A stretch of DNA of 64,000 nt from an uncultured Cohaesibacter sp. (lineage in GTDB: Bacteria; Pseudomonadota; Alphaproteobacteria; Rhizobiales; Cohaesibacteraceae). The stretch lies in assembly GCF_963667045.1 (NCBI RefSeq), contig NZ_OY762934.1, forward strand, positions 434,001-498,000, given 5' to 3'. Positions 16,308 through 25,627 of the stretch are shown piece by piece. Under the pieces are notes generated by a model that was not told where the DNA came from, made no database searches, and saw only the letters and a list, made by a program, of their open reading frames with translations. The first letter of the stretch is position 1. Each line of letters begins with the position of its first letter. The position numbers were made by a program, and so were the translations under genes.

Positions 16308-17825
16308 ATGAAGAAATTACTCTTGTCTCTTATGGTCAGCACTCTGCTCGTTGCTCCTGTTACCGCATCAGAGCTTCGCGTTGCGCTGTCCACTTTTGAA
16401 GGAGGGCTTGACCCTCAAGACACCACCGGCAACTCCGGTGCGCCTTTTCTTTACAATATTTTTGACACCCTGATTGAGCGTGACAGCTTCAAAAGCCCGC
16501 TTACTTTCAAACCGGGTCTGGCTACCGAATGGAAAGAGATCTCTCCTACGGTTTGGGAATTGAAGCTGCGTCAGGGCGTCAAGTTCCACAATGGCTCAGA
16601 GATGACAGCTGAAGACGTTGCCTTCTCGCTCAACCGCATGTTCCATCATGAAGATCCTCAATTCTTCTCTGCCTGGGGACGCTGGGCTTATAACTTCAAG
16701 AATGTCGAGGTCGTTGACCCTTACACGGTACGCGTCGAAACTCACCGCGCGGAGCCTCTTTTCGAAACCCTGATGTCTGCCCGATCCTTCGGCATTGTTT
16801 CAAAAGACTATGTCGAAAAAGTGGGATTTGACGAAAGCAAGCTGCATCCTATCGGAACCGGCCCTTATAAAGTGACCAGCTTTGTTCCTGATGAGACAAT
16901 CACAATGGAGCGTTTTGCTGACTATTGGGGCGAACCGGGTGCTCTGGACAAGGTGGAAATGACCCACGTGAAGGAAGTCGCATCCCGCGTGACCGGCATC
17001 GTCAATGGCGAATTCGACATCGCAACGAACATCCCACCTGACCAGCGTTCTTCTCTCGAAACGGGCGATCTGAGCATCATGGGCGTTCAGTGGCCCATGT
17101 TCCATGTCTATGTCATCGCCATGAACAACAAGCCGACCGACAATCCGCTGGTCCGCAAGGCCATGCGTCTTTGCACAGATCGTCAGGCGCTTGTCGATGG
17201 TCTCTGGGAAGGCAAAGCGGGCGTGCCAAAAGCCCATCAGTTTGCCGCTTATGGCGAGCCTCTCTATATGCCTGAGCTGGAAACGATCAAATATGATCCC
17301 GAGCAGGCCAAGGAATTGCTCAAGGAAGTTGGTTACAATGGCGAACCCATTCTCGCCCAGTTCCCTGACCACTATTATCTTTATGGTGATCTTGCCGCTC
17401 AGGTCATCCAGCAGCAGTGGGCACAGTGTGGCCTCAACCTGCAGATCCAGATCGTAGACAAGTATGACTATGAAGAACTGAACATGCGCGGCTGGTCGAA
17501 CCCGATGTATTATCCGGATCCTATGGGCGCAATGGATACGCACTGGTCCAGTAGTTCCTGGACCGCCCAGCGCAATCTCTGGACGCCAAATTCCCCTGAA
17601 TGGGCTCCGACTTACGAGAAAGCGCGTTTCAGCACCGATGTGAACGAACGCAAGGAAGCCTACAAGAAGCTGCTTGAGCTTTCTGAGGAAGAATCCGGCT
17701 GGTTGCTGCTCTATCGTCCATACGAGCTTTATGCCATGCACAAGGATGTGTCTTTCGAAATTCCATCCATGCAGCGTCCATATGTTCTGTCATTTCGTGC
17801 TGGTGAAATAAAAGTCGGCGAATAA
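16308..17825 (+). CDS. ABC transporter substrate-binding protein, family 5 (peptide/opine type)
   Basis: 505 aa. A signal peptide is clear: KK, a hydrophobic stretch (LLLSLMVSTLLVAPV) and a TASE cleavage region. The mature protein has the family 5 signature around LTFKPGLATEW, VWELKLRQGVKFHNGSEMTAEDVAFSLNR (split across residues about 65-100) and IGTGPYKVTSF. There is no lipobox, so it is a soluble periplasmic protein. GGAG lies seven bases upstream of the ATG. It is the binding protein for the importer encoded by the four genes that follow. Family 5 members bind peptides but also sugars, nickel and opines, so the ligand is open. Confidence 0.92.
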   Translation: MKKLLLSLMVSTLLVAPVTASELRVALSTFEGGLDPQDTTGNSGAPFLYNIFDTLIERDSFKSPLTFKPGLATEWKEISPTVWELKLRQGVKFHNGSEMTAEDVAFSLNRMFHHEDPQFFSAWGRWAYNFKNVEVVDPYTVRVETHRAEPLFETLMSARSFGIVSKDYVEKVGFDESKLHPIGTGPYKVTSFVPDETITMERFADYWGEPGALDKVEMTHVKEVASRVTGIVNGEFDIATNIPPDQRSSLETGDLSIMGVQWPMFHVYVIAMNNKPTDNPLVRKAMRLCTDRQALVDGLWEGKAGVPKAHQFAAYGEPLYMPELETIKYDPEQAKELLKEVGYNGEPILAQFPDHYYLYGDLAAQVIQQQWAQCGLNLQIQIVDKYDYEELNMRGWSNPMYYPDPMGAMDTHWSSSSWTAQRNLWTPNSPEWAPTYEKARFSTDVNERKEAYKKLLELSEEESGWLLLYRPYELYAMHKDVSFEIPSMQRPYVLSFRAGEIKVGE

Positions 17826-17897
17826 TCAAATGACCTGAATTTTCAGTCTGGCCCGCTTGTTGTCAGCGGGCCAGGCTCTTCAATTGCGAGATCACCC

Positions 17898-18821
17898 ATG
17901 CTGCGTTTCTTCTCTTACCGGTTCATCAGAGCACTCGTGACCGTTTTCCTGGTGCTGGTCATGGCTTTTCTGACCTTGCGTTTTTCAGGCACGCCCTTCG
18001 AGCAGATGTATCCCGATGACCTGACGCCCGAAATGGAAGCAGCCCTGATGCAGAAATATGGTCTGGACCGGCCTCTGCTTGAGCAATTCGTGACCTATCT
18101 GGATCAGGCATCCCATGGAGAATTTGGCCGGAGCCTTAAGAACCGTGAGAAGGTTGTCAGCCTCTATTTGCAGAAGCTTCCCTACACCCTGTTGATCGGA
18201 GGGCTCGCGCTTGTGCTGGCAATCGCGGTGGGCATTCCATTGGGGGCATATTCGGCGCTCTATCGAACGCGGTTCTCCTCGCGCGCAGGAATGACTTTTG
18301 CTTTTCTCGGTTACGCCATGCCGCATTTCGTGATTGGCATCGGACTGGTGCTTCTCTTTGGCTACTATTGGCGTTTGCTGCCGACTACAGGCATGAGTAC
18401 TCCCTATCATCTCATTCTGCCGGTGATCACCCTAGCGATCCCGATGATCGCGGGTCTTTCCCGTTTCATGAGGGCAGCCATGTTAGATGCGGTTTCCCAT
18501 AGTCACGTTTTAACCGCTGCCTCAAAGGGCATGACCGACCAGCGATTGGTGCGCTCCCATATTCTCAGAAATGCCCTGTTGCCTCTTATCACTGTTATCG
18601 GGCTCGAAGTCACAGGACTGATCAACGGGTCTATCTTCGTGGAGAGCGTGTTTTCCCTTCCCGGTATCGGCCGAATCTTCACATCCGCTGTTGAACAGCG
18701 AGATTTCCCGGTTCTGCAATTTGGCGTCATCGCCTACGCGATGATCGTCGTGATCGTGAATCTGCTCACGGATGTGTCCTATGTGATCATTGACCCGCGT
18801 GTAAGGTTGGAGAAGGATTGA
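17898..18821 (+). CDS. ABC transporter permease, DppB-like
   Basis: 307 aa with about six membrane helices. The N-terminus FFSYRFIRALVTVFLVLVMAF is the usual start of DppB/OppB. The EAA loop is seen around AASKGMTDQRLVRSHILRNAL, and the C-terminus ends YVIIDPRVRL as in most DppB proteins. It pairs with the next permease, which begins within its stop codon, and sits 72 bases after the binding-protein gene. Confidence 0.92.
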   Translation: MLRFFSYRFIRALVTVFLVLVMAFLTLRFSGTPFEQMYPDDLTPEMEAALMQKYGLDRPLLEQFVTYLDQASHGEFGRSLKNREKVVSLYLQKLPYTLLIGGLALVLAIAVGIPLGAYSALYRTRFSSRAGMTFAFLGYAMPHFVIGIGLVLLFGYYWRLLPTTGMSTPYHLILPVITLAIPMIAGLSRFMRAAMLDAVSHSHVLTAASKGMTDQRLVRSHILRNALLPLITVIGLEVTGLINGSIFVESVFSLPGIGRIFTSAVEQRDFPVLQFGVIAYAMIVVIVNLLTDVSYVIIDPRVRLEKD

Positions 18822-19708
18822 TGACGATTTCAATAAGTGCTCCGGCCGAGAGTGTTTCCGAGCGCGGGGAGCGTAAATTCCGCTTTCGGTTTGATCGCTT
18901 GACCCTGTCGGCAGGGGCTTTGCTCTTTATCATTCTGCTTGGCGTTCTGGCTCCGCTCATAGCTCCACACAATCCCGATGCGGTCAATCTGATCCATCGC
19001 AATACGCCACCCATCTGGTATGAAAACGGCACATTCGCGCATGTTCTAGGAACCGACAATCTGGGGCGGGATTTGCTGTCGCGTTGCTTATTCGGCATCC
19101 GAACCAGTTTCGGGATTGCTATCCTCGGACTCATTTTCTCTGCATTTCTTGGCGTCGGCATCGGCATGGCTGCGGGCCTTGGCGGACCGGTCCTTGATCA
19201 TGTTCTGATGACCATTGTCGACGCTTTCATCACACTGCCGAATATGCTCTTGATGCTCTGCGGAGTGGCGCTTTTGGGCAAGGAAATCTGGGTTCTCGTC
19301 CTGCTTATCGGGCTGGTCAAATGGGAGGGCTATTCAAGACTGGTGCGGGGACAAGTTCTCTCCTTGCGCGAACAAGGATATGTCGAAGCCTCGCAAACCC
19401 TTGGAGCGTCTCGTTGGCGCATCGCGATCCGCCATATTCTTCCCAATCTGGCTTCCCCCTTGGTGGTTATTCTCACGCTCGCATTTCCGGGAGTTCTACT
19501 CATGGAATCGGGCCTTTCTTTTCTGGGGGTCGGCGTTCAGCCGCCCATATCCTCTCTTGGCCGGATGATCGGTGACGGGCGCGATTATCTCATTCACAGT
19601 TGGTGGATTTCGGGCATGCCCTCCATCGTGCTTGTCATAATCACCCTCCTTTTCCAATTGATCGGAGACAGCCTGCGCGACCGGCTGGATGTGACCAACA
19701 ATGACTGA
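18821..19708 (+). CDS. ABC transporter permease, DppC-like
   Basis: 295 aa from the ATG at 18821, preceded by GGAG and sharing one base with the previous stop. The typical DppC features are an N-terminal cytoplasmic lead, the first helix LSAGALLFIILLGVLAPLIA, then HVLGTDNLGRDLLSRCLFG, which is conserved in this family. The EAA loop is EASQTLGASRWRIAIRHILP, and the protein ends [14 protein letters not shown]. It forms the membrane channel with the DppB-like partner. Confidence 0.92.
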   Translation: MTISISAPAESVSERGERKFRFRFDRLTLSAGALLFIILLGVLAPLIAPHNPDAVNLIHRNTPPIWYENGTFAHVLGTDNLGRDLLSRCLFGIRTSFGIAILGLIFSAFLGVGIGMAAGLGGPVLDHVLMTIVDAFITLPNMLLMLCGVALLGKEIWVLVLLIGLVKWEGYSRLVRGQVLSLREQGYVEASQTLGASRWRIAIRHILPNLASPLVVILTLAFPGVLLMESGLSFLGVGVQPPISSLGRMIGDGRDYLIHSWWISGMPSIVLVIITLLFQLIGDSLRDRLDVTNND

Positions 19709-20672
19709 CGCGCTGCTTGAAACCCATGATCTCAAGGTCGCTTTTTCGTCCGCTAAAGGCTCCGTTCAGGCCCTGCGCGGTGTTTCTCTTTCCATCAAGC
19801 CGGGGGAAACGCTCGCCCTCGTAGGAGAAAGTGGGTCGGGAAAGTCCACCTTCGCGCGTGCCTTGCTTCGGCTGAACAGAGCGCCTTTCATTAACTCGCA
19901 GATTGATGTTTCCGGCAGAGCCTTGCTCAAACTCGATCAAGGCCCCTTGCTGGATCTGGTTCGCGCGAACAAGAAACAACTCAACAGGGTACGTGCTCAA
20001 GCAATCGCAATGCTCTTTCAGGATGCACTATCAGCGCTAAACCCGCTGATGCGCGTTGGGAGACAAATTGGCGAAGCGCTGCAACTGGCGCACCCCGGGT
20101 TAAATGATCAGCAAGCTTGGGAACAGGCTCTTAACATGCTGAATTCCGTTGGCATTGAGGATGCAGCACAGAAAGCCCGTCAATATCCGCATCAATTCTC
20201 GGGTGGGCAGCGCCAACGCGTAATGATCGCCATTGCGGCTATCCGGTCTCCACTGCTGATGATTGCCGACGAGCCAACGACCGCACTGGATGTTTCGGTG
20301 GAAGCCCTGATCCTTGAACTTCTGAAACGGCTTCAGGTTCAGAATGAAATGGCAATGCTGTTCATCACCCATGACCTTGGAACCGTTGCCAAAATCGCAG
20401 ATCGCGTTGCGGTGATGTATGCGGGGCAAGTGCTAGAAGAGGCGCCGGTGGATCGTCTATTCTCAGCCCCCCGTCATCCCTACACCAAGGGGCTTTTGCT
20501 CAGCCGCCCGGGGCATCGCAAACCCGGAGAGGGATTGAAGGGCAGCGCTCCCACGCCCGACGCTGTGCCATCAGGATGCGCTTTCATGCCTCGTTGCCCC
20601 TATGCAGATCAAGCTTGCTCACGTCCACAAAAGCTGCTGGACGGTGTGCGCTGTGTGAGACCATTGCAATGA
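19701..20672 (+). CDS. ABC transporter ATP-binding protein, DppD-like
   Basis: 323 aa. Walker A is GESGSGKST, the signature is FSGGQRQRV, and Walker B is [13 protein letters not shown]. The C-terminal oligopeptide-transporter extension contains the four-cysteine region [17 protein letters not shown], expected to carry an iron-sulfur cluster in DppD proteins. It overlaps the permease gene by eight bases. Confidence 0.92.
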   Translation: MTDALLETHDLKVAFSSAKGSVQALRGVSLSIKPGETLALVGESGSGKSTFARALLRLNRAPFINSQIDVSGRALLKLDQGPLLDLVRANKKQLNRVRAQAIAMLFQDALSALNPLMRVGRQIGEALQLAHPGLNDQQAWEQALNMLNSVGIEDAAQKARQYPHQFSGGQRQRVMIAIAAIRSPLLMIADEPTTALDVSVEALILELLKRLQVQNEMAMLFITHDLGTVAKIADRVAVMYAGQVLEEAPVDRLFSAPRHPYTKGLLLSRPGHRKPGEGLKGSAPTPDAVPSGCAFMPRCPYADQACSRPQKLLDGVRCVRPLQ

Positions 20673-21439
20673 CAACATCAATTATCGATATCCAAAATGT
20701 GCGGGTGCAGTTCGGAGGCGGTTTTCTGACGTCGGGCAAGCCTTTCATCGCTCTCAAGGATACCTCATTGAGCGTGCGTCAGGGCAGCGCTCACGGCTTG
20801 GTCGGAGAAAGCGGTTCTGGCAAGACAACGCTCGGCCGCGTGGTGCTCGGTTTGGTAAAGCCGGTGCAGGGAGATGTTCTTGTTGCCAACAAGGATATCT
20901 CCGCTCTCAAACACCAGAACCTGTTATCCTTCCGGCGCAAGGTCCAATGTGTGTTTCAAGACAGTTTAGGCTCGCTTGATCCGCGCATGAGCGTCGGAGC
21001 GTCCGTTCGAGAAGGCCTTGATATCCATAAAATCGGCAATATGCGCGAGCGAGAGGACCGGGTCGCAGCAATGCTTGAACGTGTCGGCTTGTCTGCGGAC
21101 TATCGGCGACGCTTTCCGCACGAGCTTTCCGGTGGCCAAAGGCAGCGGGTCAATATCGCGCGAGCGTTGATCGTTGAGCCAAGCATATTGGTGGCGGATG
21201 AACCGGTTTCCTCGCTGGACGTTTCTATTCAGGCGCAAGTGCTGGACCTTTTGGTCGAACTGCAGGATCAGTTCCAACTCACCGTGCTATTCATATCTCA
21301 CGATCTTCATGTCGTACGTGAAGTCTGCGAGAGCGTTAGCGTAATGAGGCGCGGGCAAATTGTTGAAGAAGGTCTGACGGAAGACGTCTTCAATTCCCCC
21401 GCCCATGACTATACTCGTATGCTTCTGAATGCGATCTGA
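20669..21439 (+). CDS. ABC transporter ATP-binding protein, DppF-like
   Basis: 256 aa from the ATG at 20669, overlapping the previous stop by ATGA; the frame extends upstream inside the DppD-like gene. Walker A is GESGSGKTT, the signature LSGGQRQRV, Walker B ILVADEPVSSLD. At 256 aa it is shorter than most DppF proteins (about 320) because the C-terminal cysteine-containing extension is absent. It ends soon after the D-loop and H-loop region, which is complete, so it should still bind and hydrolyse ATP with its partner. It is the last gene of the import operon. Confidence 0.9.
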   Translation: MTTSIIDIQNVRVQFGGGFLTSGKPFIALKDTSLSVRQGSAHGLVGESGSGKTTLGRVVLGLVKPVQGDVLVANKDISALKHQNLLSFRRKVQCVFQDSLGSLDPRMSVGASVREGLDIHKIGNMREREDRVAAMLERVGLSADYRRRFPHELSGGQRQRVNIARALIVEPSILVADEPVSSLDVSIQAQVLDLLVELQDQFQLTVLFISHDLHVVREVCESVSVMRRGQIVEEGLTEDVFNSPAHDYTRMLLNAI

Positions 21440-21488
21440 TGGTGCTGTGCGCCACGGGTTAAATGCGGTCGCCTCAATTCGAGATTTG

Positions 21489-21568
21489 CAATCGCGGCCC
21501 AAAACGGCGGAAATATGCAACAAAGCAGCTTCCGCATTCCTGCCATTCGTTCAAAACGCAGCATTTTT
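21489..21568. repeat. Dispersed intergenic repeat, member B
   Basis: CAATCGCGGCCCAAA, CATTCCTGCCATTCG and GCAGCATTTTT occur in the same order as in the repeat at 14003-14096. It fills much of the 268-base gap between the convergent ABC and BCCT genes. No terminator hairpin stands out. Confidence 0.55.
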
Positions 21569-21707
21569 AGCAATCAAACGACGGATGTGCGAATGAGATC
21601 TGCCTTGCGCGTCTCCCTCTTAGCAAACATGCAAAAAAGGAGACAGGATAAGGAAGGCAATCTAGGATAACTTTAGTGTACCTCACCTGTGACCTTCTGA
21701 GATCATC

Positions 21708-23273
21708 TTAACTTCCGTCCTTTATGGTGTTTCTGTCATAGGCTTGTGGTTTCCACATGATGATCGCCAGTGAAACAACACTCAGAATACCGAGGAACAG
21801 CGCCGGAAATCCGCCCAGATAGGACATCATCTTGATCCCCTCAAGATCGAGGACCGTGATGAAGATCAGCGAAACTGCGCCGATGGTGACACCCCAGGTT
21901 ACTTTCAGGATCAGGGGAGGCTCTTCGCCGACTTGATCGATCCCGGAGGTGCAAAGGCTTGCCATGGCGTTGGTGGTGGAGTCGGTTGCGGTGACAAAGG
22001 AAATCATCACCGCCACAAGATAGATCAGGATCAGAACGCCCGCAAAGGGGAGATGCCCCAGCACGGCATAGGCAACGGCAGCAACGCCATTTTCCTGCAT
22101 CAGTGCGATCAGGTCGAGCTGCCCAGTCATCTGGAAGTTGATGGTCGTTCCGGACAGCAGGGTCATCCAGAGTGCGCTGAAGCAGCCGGGGATGAAGAAG
22201 TTCATCGTGATCACTTCCCGAATGGTATAGCCATAGGCAATACGGGCCAGAAAGACAGCGGAAACGGGCGCCCATGCCATCCAGTTCGACCAGTAGAACA
22301 TAGTCCAGCCCGCTGGCCAGCCATCACCCGCGGCCGTGCCGGTGAACAGCGCCTTGCTGAACATGTTGTCCAGAAACCCGCCCATGGCCTCGGTTCCAAG
22401 CCCGAACGCGTAGAGGGACGGACCGAAGACCAGGAGAGCCGCGAGAATAATCAGATAGAGATAGATATTCGCATCGGACAGGATCCGGATGCCCTTCATC
22501 AGTCCAGTGCCGGAGGAAATGGTGAAAATAATCGTTCCAACGACAGCAATGCTCACCCAACTGGTCTTGCTGTTGCCGACACCCCAGAGGGCATCAAGCC
22601 CGCTGCCTATATTCATAATCGCAGTGCCAAAGGAAGATGAAATCCCTGCGGCGACTGCGAACAGAACAATCGCGTCGATCAGCGTATCGTAGCGCAGCTG
22701 GCGCTTTTCGTGCATCAAGGGAGCAAGCTGCGATCCGACGCTGAAGCTTCGTTTCATGTTGTAGTAGGCGAAAGAGAAGACGATGATCGGGACCGTGTAG
22801 AAGGCATAGGGGAAAAAGGTCCAGTGCAGATACATGGTCTCCATGGCGAACTTTGCCGCGGCTGGAGAGCCAGCCTCAATGCCGAGGGATTGAGGTGGTG
22901 AGCTGAGGTGCCAGAGAGGCTCGGCCGTGCCCCAGAACAGGATGCCGGCTGCAATCGTCGTGCAAAGGGTGACTGCAAACCAGGACAGCTTGTTGAGCAG
23001 GGGCTTGGCGTCAGGGCCGCCGAGGCGAACAGCGCCCAGAGGAGAAAAGTAGGTCAGCAGCACAATCACCAGACAGGCAACACCAGTGAGGCTGAAAAGC
23101 CAGCCCATGTCCCCCACCATGACTTGTTTGGCTCGTCCGGTGAGGTCGATGAAGGCCTTCTGATCAACAAAATTGAGGATGATGGTCAGGATCAACAGAA
23201 GGAACGGCGGCAGGAAGACCCATGGCCTGATCGACTTCAAACGGTAGCCACCCTTGTTTTTGCGCTCTGTCAT
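21708..23273 (-). CDS. BCCT-family transporter
   Basis: 521 aa with about twelve membrane helices. The BCCT hallmarks are GILFWGTAEPLWHL in helix 3-4 and GWTMFYWSNWMAWAP in helix 8. The second corresponds to the tryptophan-rich substrate segment of BetP and CaiT. BCCT carriers move quaternary ammonium compounds, sulfonium analogues or taurine-like solutes. One Trp of the usual WxxWW run is replaced by Asn-Trp-Met, so the substrate may differ from glycine betaine. It is the last gene of the seven-gene minus-strand operon, 97 bases after the FGGY kinase gene. Confidence 0.92.
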   Translation of the reverse strand: MTERKNKGGYRLKSIRPWVFLPPFLLLILTIILNFVDQKAFIDLTGRAKQVMVGDMGWLFSLTGVACLVIVLLTYFSPLGAVRLGGPDAKPLLNKLSWFAVTLCTTIAAGILFWGTAEPLWHLSSPPQSLGIEAGSPAAAKFAMETMYLHWTFFPYAFYTVPIIVFSFAYYNMKRSFSVGSQLAPLMHEKRQLRYDTLIDAIVLFAVAAGISSSFGTAIMNIGSGLDALWGVGNSKTSWVSIAVVGTIIFTISSGTGLMKGIRILSDANIYLYLIILAALLVFGPSLYAFGLGTEAMGGFLDNMFSKALFTGTAAGDGWPAGWTMFYWSNWMAWAPVSAVFLARIAYGYTIREVITMNFFIPGCFSALWMTLLSGTTINFQMTGQLDLIALMQENGVAAVAYAVLGHLPFAGVLILIYLVAVMISFVTATDSTTNAMASLCTSGIDQVGEEPPLILKVTWGVTIGAVSLIFITVLDLEGIKMMSYLGGFPALFLGILSVVSLAIIMWKPQAYDRNTIKDGS

Positions 23274-23370
23274 GAGACCCTCCCTTCAAATGCCAGACCC
23301 GAATGCAGGGGATGCGGGACCTGTCTGCCCCGCCTCCATAGATGAGATTTTTGAACGCTTTGAAACGAAA

Positions 23371-24828
23371 TCAGGCACCACCATGGAAAATCGCGTGGGA
23401 CTTGCGCAGCAGGTCTTCCATCGGTATTCCGAGATGCCGGTAGACCGTCTCGTTGATCGACTTGTAGAGCGCGACATTTTTGGGAATCGGATCAAAGACA
23501 TCCCTGCGGCGCACCATGTGTCTGATGGCCTCTTCCTTGTCCTTGTAGATCCCGAGCGCCAATGCCGTGCACATGGCGGCCCCCAGACTGGCCGATCCGT
23601 TCACTTCATTGCGGCAGGCGGGCACACCGAAGACGTCGGCAAAGATCTGCATGAACAGATCTCCATTGGAACCACCACCGCTGACAATGATGCCGGTCAG
23701 ATCGATGCCTCTTTCATCAACCATGGCCTGAACATTGTTCTTCATGGTCATGGCAATGCCCTCGAGCACCGACCGGAAGATATGGATGCCCTTGTGGCCA
23801 CCATTGAAGCCGACAATCATGCCCCGTTCATAGGTATGGGTCGGACGAGCGAGCCAGTGAAGGAGGGTATAAAGCCCATCCGATCCCGGTGTCGTCTCTT
23901 CTCTTGCCTTCTCGTTGAGATAGGCTTCGGGCGAAATGCCGCGTTGCTCTGCTTCGCGAACGACATCACCGCCCAACAGCTCCTTCACCCATGTCACGGT
24001 GGACATGCCGCGCCTGATGCCGCTGCTCTCATAGAGAAACTCACCGGGAATGGCGCCCGGATTGCTCCAGTAATCGACCGTATCAAGCCGGTTCTCGTCC
24101 CCGACCATCATCGAGGTGATGTAAGTGCCGAGCGAGACGAGCGCCGTGCCGTCATTGAGCAGCCCCGCACCCAGCCCCTCGACCGCCTTGTCGTTGGCCG
24201 TCGATACCACCGGAATGCCTTGAGGGATGCCGGTCGCCTCAGAGGCAGCCTCGGTCACTGAGCCCAGAACGCTAGCGGGATCAACGAGATCAAACAGCAT
24301 CTCTCTTGGCGTTGTGAAGGCATCGAATTTTTCCCTGTCCTCGAACCAGTCGAGGGTCACGGGATCGATGGGCCATGGGCCGACATAGTTGGCCCGGGTG
24401 TCCCGCGTCTCGCCGGTCAGGCGATGGGTCAGATAACCGGTCGTGGTGGTGACATAGCGGGCGGCCTCGTCCTCATGCTCATAAGGGCGGGACAGGCGGA
24501 TATCCATCCAGCTCTGGACCGGGGAAGCAAGGGTTCCGTCTGCCTTCATGATCGCACGGCAGCAGCGGATGGAGCCAAGCCCGACGCCGAGAATATCGGC
24601 CCGATTGCCCGTGAACTTGTTGAACACCACGCGGCAGGCTTCCTTGAGGCTGTCCCACAGATCGTCGTCGGGATGCTCGGCCCGGCTTTCTCCGTACAGA
24701 TGCATCGGGCGCAAGGCAACGCTGTGGGAGCAGACTTCATGTCCGGACAGATCGAACAGGGCGACCTTCGTGCTTTGAGTGCCACCATCGATGGCGAGTA
24801 TGAGCTTGTTGTTGTTATTCATTGTCAC
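23371..24828 (-). CDS. FGGY-family carbohydrate kinase
   Basis: 485 aa. The N-terminal ATP-phosphate motif is LAIDGGTQSTKVALFD, and the C-terminal FGGY domain shows IIVSGGGSNGDLFMQIFADV and NGSASLGAAMCTAL. FGGY kinases phosphorylate polyols and sugars such as glycerol, xylulose and the autoinducer-2 precursor; the segment GYLTHRLTGETRDTRAN is similar to the xylulokinase/LsrK branch. It starts at ATG 24828 or at the Met two codons later. It lies between an SDR and a BCCT transporter gene in a probable single operon. The kinase implies that the pathway passes through a hydroxylated, sugar- or glycerol-like intermediate. Confidence 0.9.
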   Translation of the reverse strand: MTMNNNNKLILAIDGGTQSTKVALFDLSGHEVCSHSVALRPMHLYGESRAEHPDDDLWDSLKEACRVVFNKFTGNRADILGVGLGSIRCCRAIMKADGTLASPVQSWMDIRLSRPYEHEDEAARYVTTTTGYLTHRLTGETRDTRANYVGPWPIDPVTLDWFEDREKFDAFTTPREMLFDLVDPASVLGSVTEAASEATGIPQGIPVVSTANDKAVEGLGAGLLNDGTALVSLGTYITSMMVGDENRLDTVDYWSNPGAIPGEFLYESSGIRRGMSTVTWVKELLGGDVVREAEQRGISPEAYLNEKAREETTPGSDGLYTLLHWLARPTHTYERGMIVGFNGGHKGIHIFRSVLEGIAMTMKNNVQAMVDERGIDLTGIIVSGGGSNGDLFMQIFADVFGVPACRNEVNGSASLGAAMCTALALGIYKDKEEAIRHMVRRRDVFDPIPKNVALYKSINETVYRHLGIPMEDLLRKSHAIFHGGA

Positions 24829-24847
24829 ACGTCCTTGTTCCTCGGGC

Positions 24848-25627
24848 TCAGCGCATCATATATCCGCCGTCCACGGTCAGAACGGTTCCGTTGATATAAT
24901 CTGCGGCGGGGCTTGCCAGAAAGACCGTGGCTCCCATCAGATCGGCCGTCCAGCCCCAGCGGTTTGCCGGAATATGGGCCAGAATCTCGGCATTGCGCTT
25001 TTCATCCTTGCGGGTCATTTCGGTCAGAGGGGTTGCGAAATATCCCGGAGCGATGGCGTTGACCTGAATGTTGAACTGGGCGAGCTCATCACACATGGAT
25101 TTCGTCAGGCCCACGATGCCGTGCTTGGTGGCGGCATAGGCCGGAGACCACTGGCCTCCGAGGAAGGAGAAGAGCGAGGCAATATTGATGATCTTGCCAC
25201 TCTGCTGTGCGATCATGTGCGGGCAAACCTCATGGATCATCTCAAACGCTGCGGTAAAGTTGACCGACACCATCTTGTCCCACTGGGTGCGACCGAATTT
25301 GGTAACATCCCGCTCGTTGATGCTGATGCCGGCACAGTTCACGAGAATATCGACGCTGCCGAATGACCGGATGCATTCATCAACGATATGCTTGCACGTG
25401 CCCTCTGCCGTGATGTCCGCAAGCATGAACTGGTATTTGGTGCCGCAGTCCTCGACCAGCTTGCGGGTCGAGCCGTCATCGTCGACAAGGCTTGGCACGA
25501 AGACATTGGCACCCGCTTTTGCCAGTGCGGTGCAGAAAGCCTGCCCCAGCCCACCATTGCCGCCCGTAACGATTGCATTCTTCCCAGCCAGGGAAAAGAA
25601 GTTCATGTTGAAGTCAGACATTTCCAT
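24848..25627 (-). CDS. SDR-family dehydrogenase of the catabolic operon
   Basis: 259 aa. The Rossmann motif is TGGNGGLGQAF near residue 21. The catalytic YxxxK is in PAYAATKHG, and the NAG motif appears as NCAG. The C-terminal INGTVLTVDGGYMM is typical of classical SDRs of the gluconate 5-dehydrogenase/2-deoxygluconate dehydrogenase type. The ATG at 25627 overlaps the etfA gene by 14 bases, with GGAGG at a suitable distance. It probably oxidises a hydroxyl of the imported compound before or after the FGGY kinase step. Confidence 0.88.
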   Translation of the reverse strand: MEMSDFNMNFFSLAGKNAIVTGGNGGLGQAFCTALAKAGANVFVPSLVDDDGSTRKLVEDCGTKYQFMLADITAEGTCKHIVDECIRSFGSVDILVNCAGISINERDVTKFGRTQWDKMVSVNFTAAFEMIHEVCPHMIAQQSGKIINIASLFSFLGGQWSPAYAATKHGIVGLTKSMCDELAQFNIQVNAIAPGYFATPLTEMTRKDEKRNAEILAHIPANRWGWTADLMGATVFLASPAADYINGTVLTVDGGYMMR

